Shown: piece by piece, positions 1 through 4,522 of the stretch
Layout of the letters: each line of letters opens with the position of its first letter
Position numbering within the stretch: position 1 is the first letter of the stretch
Source of the DNA: Burkholderiaceae bacterium
Lineage (GTDB): Bacteria > Pseudomonadota > Gammaproteobacteria > Burkholderiales > Burkholderiaceae_C
Length of the DNA stretch: 5,001 bases
Direction: 5' to 3'
Assembly (NCBI GenBank): GCA_013693755.1
Contig: CP059256.1
Location: 1,387,132-1,392,132, forward strand
Notes under the pieces: model-generated
The model's input: the letters and a program-made list of their open reading frames with translations, nothing else
What the model was told of the DNA's origin: nothing
The model's database searches: none
Position numbers and translations under genes: made by a program

Positions 1-300
1 GCACGGCGGCCAGGTGCTGGCGCAGCGCGGCGTCGCCGTGCTCGCGCGAGGCGGCGATCTGCGTGGCCGTGCTGCGCACGATGGCCCGGCGCGTCTGCAC
101 CGCCATGCCCAGCGCATGGCCGACCTGGGTGGCGAACTGGGTGAGCAGCCGCTGTGCGTCGCTGCGGGCCTGCGCCTCGGTGGTGGCGGCGGCGAAATTG
201 GCGGCCACCAACGCGGCCAGCGCCGTCACCGTGGCCACGGCCAGGCCGATGGCGGCGGCCAGGTGCCGGCGGGGTCGAGCCGCTGCCAGGCCGGGTTCAT
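1..300 (-). CDS. Membrane sensor/signalling protein, N-terminal part (partial, apparent frameshift)
   Basis: This gene runs off the left edge, so only the N-terminus is visible. On the minus strand the protein has a transmembrane segment (LAAAIGLAVATVTALAALVA). A helical stretch rich in Ala, Gln and Arg follows (TTEAQARSDAQRLLTQFATQ, then MAVQTRRAIVRSTATQIAAS). This arrangement is usual at the membrane-proximal start of a periplasmic Cache-type sensor domain in histidine kinases, GGDEF/EAL proteins or chemoreceptors; the output domain lies outside the window. The ATG at 298-300 starts MNPAWQRLDPAG with every visible codon ending in G or C, but that frame is out of register with the transmembrane frame. 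The transmembrane frame itself has no ATG, GTG or TTG between its upstream stop (TGA, just 5' of 300) and the transmembrane segment; CTG is the only candidate. One extra C opposite the G run at 271-274 would join the two as MNPAWQRLDPRRHLAAAIG, giving the expected basic residues before the membrane helix. Either a sequencing error or a real frameshift is possible. The gene is divergent from the response-regulator operon at 470-1473. The sensor class is inferred. Confidence 0.62.
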
Positions 301-457
301 GACCGCGCAGTGCCTTTCGTCACTCGCACGCGCGGCACGCATGGGGTAAGCTCGCGCGCATGAATGGGTTGGCATGGAAACGGAACGGTCGCGGGGCGTC
401 GTGCATGCCGCGCATTGTGGCGCGTGGCGCGGCGTTTGCAGCACGCGCGCGCCGGGC

Positions 458-462
458 GGAGG
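458..462 (+). promoter_or_regulatory. Ribosome binding site (GGAGG) of the small-protein/response-regulator operon
   Basis: GGAGG sits seven bases before the ATG at 470 and ten before the ATG at 473. It is the clearest Shine-Dalgarno in the window. It fixes the start of the small gene and argues against the longer in-frame starts upstream, such as 374, whose codons lack the coding pattern seen after 470. Confidence 0.72.
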
Positions 463-469
463 CGCGGCC

Positions 470-712
470 ATGATGGACGAACTCCTGCAAGCCGTGGCGC
501 GCGGCGCCAGCCTCAGCCCCGAGCAGGCGGCGCTGGCCGTGGCGGCCATGCTGCGCTTCTTCACCGCGCGGCTGCCCTCGGCGCTGGTGGGCGAGCTGTA
601 TGCGCGGCTGGTCCCGCGCACGCCCGACGCCACAGCGGCCCCCGACGCGCCGGACGCTCCCGGCCGCGCAGCGCCCCTGGCTTCTTCGGCCCGGCGGCCG
701 CCCCAGCCATGA
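470..712 (+). CDS. Small helical protein of unknown function, coupled to the response regulator
   Basis: This 80-residue protein begins MMDELLQAVARGASLSPEQA. Residues 1-48 look like a compact helical domain: an amphipathic helix, an LSPEQA turn, a helix ending AAMLRFFTARLP, then SALVGELYARL. The pattern recalls small DUF2267-like proteins, but I give this only as a resemblance. Residues 49-80 are a low-complexity Pro/Ala/Asp tail, probably disordered. The start at 470 is preferred because a GGAGG Shine-Dalgarno (458-462) lies seven bases upstream; the next ATG, at 473, is also possible. No signal peptide or membrane segment is seen, so a cytoplasmic protein is likely. Its stop codon overlaps the next gene's start as ATGA (709-712), so the two are almost certainly co-transcribed and translationally coupled. 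It may act with that regulator, for example as an accessory or modulator, but this rests on position alone. Confidence 0.72.
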   Translation: MMDELLQAVARGASLSPEQAALAVAAMLRFFTARLPSALVGELYARLVPRTPDATAAPDAPDAPGRAAPLASSARRPPQP

Positions 713-1473
713 GCGCGCCCGGAACCGAAGCGGCCGCACGGCTGCGCCTGCTCATCGTCGATGACCAGCCGCTGATCCGCCGCGCGCTGGCCATGCTGCT
801 GGCGGCCGAGCCCGACATCGAGGTGGTGGGCCAGGCGGCCGACGGCCTCGAGGCCATCGAGCAGGCGCTGGCCACCACGCCCGACGTGGTGGTGATGGAC
901 TTGCAGATGCCGCGCGCCAGCGGCGTGGTGGCCACGCGCGAGATCACCGCGCGGCTGCCGGCCACGCGGGTGGTGGTGCTCACCACGTTCGACCATGACG
1001 AGCTGGTGTTCGAAGCCATCCGCGCCGGCGCACAGGCTTATTTGCTCAAGGACGCCGACGAGGCCGAGGTGCTCGACACCATCCGTGCCGTGCACCGCGG
1101 CGAGTCGCGGCTGTCGCCGGCCATCGCGCGCAAGGTGATGGAGCAGTTCCGCCGCCTCGCGCCGGGTGCGCCCGTGCCGCTGCCGCCGCCCGTGCCGCCG
1201 CTCGCCGGCCAGGCGGCGACCACCGTGAGCGCCGGCGGCGCAGCGCCGGTGCTGCCGCGCCACCACCTGTCCGAACCGCTGACGGACAAGGAGCAGCGCA
1301 TTCTGGAGCTCATCGCGCAGGGCAAGTCCAACAAGCAGATCGCGGCCACCGTGTTCCTTGCCGAGGGCACGGTGAAGAACTATGTGAGCCGCATCATGGA
1401 AAAGCTCCACGCCCGCAGCCGCGTGGAGCTCGCCATGCACGCCAGCGCGCGCGCCGGCAGCGCACCTGCGTGA
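709..1473 (+). CDS. NarL/FixJ-type two-component response regulator (REC + LuxR HTH)
   Basis: This 254-residue transcription factor is controlled by phosphorylation. The receiver domain spans about residues 12-130: the acidic pair D18-D19 (LLIVDDQP), the phospho-acceptor D64 (VVVMDLQMP), T92 at the end of strand four (VVVLTTFD) and K114 (AYLLKDAD) are all present, so phosphotransfer should work. A LuxR-type helix-turn-helix covers about residues 189-246, with the family signature LTDKEQRILELIAQGKSNKQ followed by EGTVKNYVSRIMEKL. The linker (about 150-187) is long and proline-rich (APVPLPPPVPPLAG). The start at 709 is chosen because it gives the standard REC N-terminus and overlaps the preceding stop as ATGA; the open frame extends upstream to 364, but that part is antisense-like Arg/Ala sequence. 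The cognate kinase is unknown. The divergent membrane sensor at 1-300 is a candidate by position, and target genes cannot be deduced. It is convergent with the peptidase gene downstream. Confidence 0.93.
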   Translation: MSAPGTEAAARLRLLIVDDQPLIRRALAMLLAAEPDIEVVGQAADGLEAIEQALATTPDVVVMDLQMPRASGVVATREITARLPATRVVVLTTFDHDELVFEAIRAGAQAYLLKDADEAEVLDTIRAVHRGESRLSPAIARKVMEQFRRLAPGAPVPLPPPVPPLAGQAATTVSAGGAAPVLPRHHLSEPLTDKEQRILELIAQGKSNKQIAATVFLAEGTVKNYVSRIMEKLHARSRVELAMHASARAGSAPA

Positions 1474-1493
1474 GCGTTGGGTTATCAAACCAT

Positions 1494-1517
1494 AGCGCCA
1501 CCTGACCGGTTGGCGCT
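1494..1517. terminator. Hairpin between convergent genes, possible bidirectional terminator
   Basis: AGCGCCA (1494-1500) pairs perfectly with TGGCGCT (1511-1517). CC (1501-1502) and GG (1508-1509) can extend the stem past a bulged T. It lies in the 75-bp gap where two genes converge, the usual place for a shared terminator. No T-tract follows on the plus strand and only a short TTT on the minus strand, so intrinsic termination is uncertain. Confidence 0.4.
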
Positions 1518-1548
1518 GGGGGCCGGGAGAAATCTTCGAAAGAAACGC

Positions 1549-2577
1549 TCAGGAGCCCTCGCCCAGCCCCTGGGTGAGGCGCTCGCCCATCCAGCGCAGC
1601 AGGTCGAGCCACATCTGCCGCACCTCGGCATCGAGCGGCGTGCGCAGCGCGTTGGGCAGCTCGATGGTCACCACCGGCACGCGCTTGTGCACGCCGCCGT
1701 AATTGCCCAGGCTGCCCGGGTAGATGCCCACCTGGTCGAGGTAGAGCCGGCCCAGGCGCGAAGGCGGCACGCTCGGGCCGTCGAAATCGAGCACGCCGTA
1801 GGGCGCATGGATGCTCACGATCAGGTGCGGGCGGAACTGCTCCATCTGCTCGTGCAGGTAGCGGCTCTCGGGCTCGGACAGCGGGGCCGGGCCGGGCCAG
1901 CGCCGCGGGTCGCGGCGGGTGCGCTGCTCCCAGTAGCGCGGCGCCTCGCGCGCCCAGCCCGGCGTGGGGAAGTTGCGGTTGAGGCCCACGCCGTGCGCAT
2001 TGGTGCGTCGCGGCGGTGTGGCCACCAGGCCGTCGGGGTTGAGCACCGGCAGAAAGCGCCAGTGCACCGGCCGCGCGAGCTGCACACCTTCGCGCGCGGC
2101 CAGTTGCAGCCAGTGCAGCGCCACCGAGGCCGAGGACAGCTCGTCGCCATGGATCGCGCCCACCACCAGCACGCGCAGCGCCGCGCCGCGGCCGCGCGGA
2201 TGGGCCGCATCGCCACGGGCTTCGCCCTCGGTGCCGGCGGTGTGCACGTCCCGCTGCAGCAACACCCGGCCCTGCACCGAGCGCACCGGCGCTGCCGTCA
2301 GGTCAAGCGTGCGGCACAGCGCCGCCTCCACGCGCGGCAGCCGCGGCAACAGCGCCAGGCAGCCGCGCTGCGCCACGTCGGCGCCCGCCGGCAGCCCCGC
2401 GCCCGAAGCCGTCGAGGCGGCTGGTGCCGCTGATGCAGCGGGTGCAGCGTGGGCCGCCTGCGCGAGCACCAGCGCCCCGCAGGCCGCCAGCAGCCACCTA
2501 AGGCAACGCTGAACAAGTCCCTCGCGTGCCGCGCATCCCGGCGGCGGGCGGGTTGCCTCTTTGCAAACGATCGCCAT
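1549..2577 (-). CDS. Secreted M14-family zinc carboxypeptidase (murein peptide amidase-like)
   Basis: Zinc metallopeptidase of the M14 carboxypeptidase family, closest in size and motifs to short forms such as the murein peptide amidase MpaA, which trims the gamma-D-Glu-diaminopimelate bond of cell-wall peptides. With the start at 2577 (342 residues), the key residues are the zinc ligands H143 and E146 (GAIHGDE), substrate-binding Arg in NRNF (200-203), third ligand H257 (SIHAPYG) and catalytic E306 (TIELP), all in the family order. A hydrophobic core, RWLLAACGALVLAQAAHA (27-44), followed by APA looks like a Sec signal peptide cleaved near 44/45, so the mature enzyme would act in the periplasm or outside. 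A low-complexity Ala/Pro/Ser stretch follows. The start is unsure: the frame is open to an ATG ending at 2700, with further in-frame ATGs at 2664 and 2616. The N-terminal codons lie inside an inverted-repeat element (2502-2662) that seems to have displaced the original start. The exact substrate is inferred. Confidence 0.82.
   Translation of the reverse strand: MAIVCKEATRPPPGCAAREGLVQRCLRWLLAACGALVLAQAAHAAPAASAAPAASTASGAGLPAGADVAQRGCLALLPRLPRVEAALCRTLDLTAAPVRSVQGRVLLQRDVHTAGTEGEARGDAAHPRGRGAALRVLVVGAIHGDELSSASVALHWLQLAAREGVQLARPVHWRFLPVLNPDGLVATPPRRTNAHGVGLNRNFPTPGWAREAPRYWEQRTRRDPRRWPGPAPLSEPESRYLHEQMEQFRPHLIVSIHAPYGVLDFDGPSVPPSRLGRLYLDQVGIYPGSLGNYGGVHKRVPVVTIELPNALRTPLDAEVRQMWLDLLRWMGERLTQGLGEGS
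2502..2526. repeat. Left terminal inverted repeat of the MITE-like element
   Basis: It reads GGCAACGCTGAACAAGTCCC and then TCGCG. Its partner, at 2639-2662, is the reverse complement apart from one C/T difference at position 13 and one extra T. The near-identity of the arms suggests fairly recent insertion or maintained mobility. Confidence 0.78.
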
Positions 2578-2602
2578 AGGACCCGCTATGGCTGCGCTTT
2601 GC
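2563..2602. repeat. Palindromic centre of the MITE-like element
   Basis: GCCATAG (2573-2579) pairs perfectly with CTATGGC (2586-2592) around a six-base loop. GCAAA (2563-2567) pairs with TTTGC (2598-2602) outside it, across an internal loop. Further out, GGGTTGC (2550-2556) and GCACCC (2608-2613) can pair with one bulge. The element can therefore fold back along much of its length. Confidence 0.6.
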
Positions 2603-2638
2603 GCCTCGCACCCCATCCCGCGGCCAGGCGCGCGCCAT

Positions 2639-2662
2639 CGCGGGGACTTATTCAGCGTTGCC
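2639..2662. repeat. Right terminal inverted repeat of the MITE-like element
   Basis: Read on the minus strand it is GGCAACGCTGAATAAGTCCC followed by CGCG, matching the left arm at 2502-2526. On the minus strand its outermost base joins the flank to form an ATG (2662-2664) that is in frame with the peptidase. Confidence 0.78.
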
Positions 2663-2891
2663 ATAAGCACCGAAGAAACAGGAAGAGCAGAGGAACACAT
2701 GGGGCTAGGCCCGGGTCAGCCAGCGACGCGCCCGAGGATAGCGGAGCCGGGCAGGGGCCGCGTCGATCCAGCGCAAGGCGGAACAAGCGCCCGCGCCAAG
2801 CTGGCGCGGCCAGCGGGTGCAGGCGGCCCCAGGCCGAGGCGGGTCGGCGCCGATGCGCGATACTTCGCGCCCGCCCCACGTCCGCGCCGCC
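2663..2891. other. Divergent intergenic region upstream of the peptidase and flavin reductase genes
   Basis: No convincing gene is seen here. It should hold promoters for the leftward peptidase gene and the rightward flavin reductase gene, but I cannot point to clear -35/-10 boxes. The first 38 bases are relatively A-rich on the plus strand; the rest is very GC-rich. It contains the hairpin at 2791-2809. If the peptidase was originally translated from the GTG ending at 2670 or the ATG ending at 2700, the left edge is coding on the minus strand. Confidence 0.45.
2791..2809. repeat. GC-rich perfect hairpin
   Basis: CCGCGCCA (2791-2798) and TGGCGCGG (2802-2809) form an eight-pair stem with the three-base loop AGC. 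There is no T-tract on either side, so it is not a typical intrinsic terminator. It could be a protein-binding palindrome or an mRNA leader structure 82 bases before the flavin reductase start, or chance in GC-rich DNA. Confidence 0.4.
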
Positions 2892-3404
2892 ATGACCGAA
2901 GCCCACCCCGACGCCCGCGCCCCCGCGTTCACCGCGCGGGAGTTCCGCGCCGCGCTGGGCATGTTCGCCACCGGCGTGACCATCGTCACCGCGCGCCGCG
3001 CCGACGGCACGCCCGTCGGGCTCACGGCCAACTCCTTCAACTCGGTGTCGCTGCAGCCGCCGCTGGTGCTCTGGAGCCTGTCGCGCGCAGCGGCCTCGCT
3101 GCCGGTGTTTCGCGCCGGCTCGCACTACGCCATCAACGTGCTCGCCGCCGACCAGAAAGCCCTGGCCGAGCGCTTTGCCACGCGCGGCGTGGACCGCTTC
3201 GCCGGCCTGGACGTGCTCGACGGCGCCGGTGGCGCGCCGCTGATTGCCGGCGCGGCCGCGCATTTCGAGTGCTTCAACCGCAGCCGCTACGACGAGGGCG
3301 ACCACGTCATCTTCATCGGCGAGGTCGAGCGCTGCAGCCACCGCAGCGGCGCCTCGCCGCTGCTCTACCACGGCGGGCGCTTCTACACCGAGCATCCGCT
3401 GTAG
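2892..3404 (+). CDS. Flavin reductase-like, FMN-binding split-barrel protein
   Basis: This 170-residue protein belongs to the flavin reductase (HpaC/FRP-like) family: small cytoplasmic homodimers that use NAD(P)H to reduce FMN or FAD, often supplying a partner monooxygenase. Visible marks are EFRAALGMFATGVTIVT (17-33), the flavin-binding stretch GLTANSFNSVSLQPPLVLWS (43-62), HYAINVLA further on, GDHVIFIGEVE before the end, and the typical C-terminal PLLYHGGRFYTEHPL. Length is normal for the family and no key part seems missing. The start at 2892 is chosen because the family begins shortly before the AREFRAALG helix; the in-frame ATGs at 2817 and 2853 would add low-complexity residues. There is no clear Shine-Dalgarno. 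No monooxygenase gene is nearby, so its partner, if any, is unknown. The EamA transporter follows after a short gap on the same strand and may be co-transcribed. Confidence 0.9.
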   Translation: MTEAHPDARAPAFTAREFRAALGMFATGVTIVTARRADGTPVGLTANSFNSVSLQPPLVLWSLSRAAASLPVFRAGSHYAINVLAADQKALAERFATRGVDRFAGLDVLDGAGGAPLIAGAAAHFECFNRSRYDEGDHVIFIGEVERCSHRSGASPLLYHGGRFYTEHPL

Positions 3405-3461
3405 CCCCGCGCACCTTGGCGACGGCCCGGCGCGCGCCGCGCCTCTACCATGCGGCGCCTG

Positions 3462-4367
3462 ATGCAACGCAAATCGCACCTCGACTCGCTGGCCATGACG
3501 CTGCTCGTGGCCTGCTGCGCCTTCTGGGGCTTTCAGCAAATCCTCATCAAGCTCGCCAGCCGCGACATGCCACCGCTGTGGCAGGCCTCGGTGCGCATGG
3601 CCGGCGCGACCGCGCTGCTGATGCTCTGGTGCCGCTGGCGCGGCGTGCGGTTGTTCGAGCGGGACGGCTCGCTGCGCGCGGGGCTCTGGGTCGGGCTGTT
3701 GTTCGCCGCCGAGTTCTGCATGATCTACCTCGGCCTGCAGCACACCGCGGCCTCGCGGCTCACCGTGTTCCTCTACACCAGCCCGTTCTGGGTGGCGTTG
3801 CTGCTGCCGTTGTTCGTGCGCGCCGAGCGCCTGCGCGGCCTGCAGTGGGCGGGGCTGGCGCTGGCCTTCGGTGCGGTGGCGCTGGCGTTTGGCGAGGGCT
3901 TCGTGCACGCAAGCGCGCCCGGCCAGTGGCGCGGCGACGTCATGGGCCTGGCCGCCGGCATGTTCTGGGGACTGACCACGGTGGCCATCCGCACCACGCG
4001 GGTGGCGCAGGTATCGGCGGAGAAATCGTTGTTCTACCAGCTCGGCGTCACCAGCCTGGTGTGCCCGCTGCTGTCGCTGGCGCTGGGTGAGCGCTGGGGC
4101 TGGGACTATTCCGCGCTGAGCTGGGCCTCGGTGGCTTTGCAGACGGTGGTGGGCGCGTTCGCCAGTTACCTGGCCTGGATGTGGATGCTGCGCCACTACC
4201 CGGCCACGCAGATGTCGAGCTTCACCTTCCTCACGCCGTTGTTCGCGCTGATGTTCGGGGTGCTGCTGCTCGACGAGCCGCTGAGCCTGCGGCTGCTGCT
4301 GGCGCTCGCCGGCGTGGCCATCGGCATCGTGTTGGTGAACCGGCGCCGCACCGCGCCGAGCGGTTGA
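3462..4367 (+). CDS. EamA/DMT-superfamily inner-membrane transporter
   Basis: This 301-residue member of the drug/metabolite transporter superfamily (EamA domain) has about ten hydrophobic helices, near residues 12-30, 38-57, 72-92, 98-118, 126-145, 158-176, 190-209, 220-241, 250-270 and 276-293. The two EamA halves (about 11-145 and 158-294) are an internal duplication: compare ACCAFWGFQQILIKLA with GLAAGMFWGLTTVAIRTT. Members export amino acids, metabolites or drugs across the inner membrane; the substrate cannot be told from sequence. The C-terminal FTFLTPLFALMFGVLLLDEP motif is typical, and a basic NRRR tail faces the cytoplasm. The start at 3462 (MQRKSHLD) fits the usual N-terminus of close relatives as I remember it; the ATG at 3450 would add four residues. 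Neither has an evident Shine-Dalgarno. It lies 57 bases after the flavin reductase gene on the same strand, so shared transcription is plausible. Confidence 0.92.
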   Translation: MQRKSHLDSLAMTLLVACCAFWGFQQILIKLASRDMPPLWQASVRMAGATALLMLWCRWRGVRLFERDGSLRAGLWVGLLFAAEFCMIYLGLQHTAASRLTVFLYTSPFWVALLLPLFVRAERLRGLQWAGLALAFGAVALAFGEGFVHASAPGQWRGDVMGLAAGMFWGLTTVAIRTTRVAQVSAEKSLFYQLGVTSLVCPLLSLALGERWGWDYSALSWASVALQTVVGAFASYLAWMWMLRHYPATQMSSFTFLTPLFALMFGVLLLDEPLSLRLLLALAGVAIGIVLVNRRRTAPSG

Positions 4368-4391
4368 GCCGCTGGTCTGCCGCATGGGGCG

Positions 4392-4436
4392 GGCGGAACT
4401 GCATCCTGGCTGAAACGGGAGTCCGCCGGCGCTCCC
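4392..4436 (+). terminator. Overlapping hairpins after the EamA gene, weak terminator candidate
   Basis: GGCGGAACT (4392-4400) can pair with AGTCCGCC (4420-4427) with one bulged A. Alternatively GGGAG (4417-4421) pairs with CTCCC (4432-4436). The two are mutually exclusive. They begin 25 bases after the EamA stop, but no T-run follows, so a role in termination is only possible. Confidence 0.25.
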
Positions 4437-4478
4437 CTGTCGGGCTGCGGGCGCAAGGTCCGGCCGGGTCGACGACGA

Positions 4479-4500
4479 CCATCCTGATGCCATCCTGATG
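4479..4500. repeat. Tandem 11-bp direct repeat upstream of the sensor-kinase gene
   Basis: Two exact adjacent copies of CCATCCTGATG lie 22 bases before the start codon at 4523. They follow a short GACGACGAC run. They could be an operator with two half-sites one helical turn apart, or a slippage duplication. Confidence 0.6.
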
Positions 4501-4522
4501 CGCCCGGTGCTACGCTGGTCGC

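Larger units (their letters stand above)
2502..2662. mobile_element. MITE-like element with about 20-bp terminal inverted repeats
   Basis: The left end GGCAACGCTGAACAAGTCCC (2502-2521) is repeated inverted at the right end (2643-2662), with one mismatch in 20 bases. The match continues as CGCG on both sides after a one-base offset. The element is 161 bp, far too short for a transposase, and has a palindromic centre. Flanks are CTAA on the left (2498-2501) and ATAA on the right (2663-2666), so a 3-bp TAA target duplication, or an imperfect 4-bp one, is possible. The ends and a YTAA-like target recall IS5-family elements, but the parent element is not identified. It lies at the 5' end of the M14 peptidase gene and supplies its first codons. 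Confidence 0.72.

Noticed and set aside
301..469. Divergent promoters between the sensor and the regulator operon
   Set aside because: Promoters must lie here, but I could not find a convincing -35/-10 pair on either strand, so no specific site is called.
364..708. N-terminal extension of the response regulator
   Set aside because: The extra residues are Arg/Ala/Gly-rich, overlap the small gene in another frame and do not belong to a receiver domain; the ATGA overlap supports a start at 709.
226..1488. 420-residue minus-strand open frame across the response regulator
   Set aside because: Most of it is antisense to the regulator. Only its last part, from the ATG at 298-300, is likely to be real coding sequence, as the start of the sensor gene.
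1477..2433. 318-residue open frame on the plus strand over the peptidase gene
   Set aside because: It is antisense to an M14 peptidase with all catalytic motifs intact; its own composition is repetitive (His/Arg/Gln/Ala) with no domain.
2478..2496. Possible lipoprotein signal (LAAC) in the peptidase
   Set aside because: The cysteine comes only about four residues into the hydrophobic core, too early for a normal lipobox. Cleavage after AHA is more convincing.
2561..4090. 509-residue plus-strand open frame, including an ATG at 2699 with an AGAGGA-like sequence before it
   Set aside because: After 2892 it overlaps the flavin reductase and then EamA in the wrong frame and is dominated by Arg/Ala/Pro. 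The Shine-Dalgarno-like sequence is probably chance.
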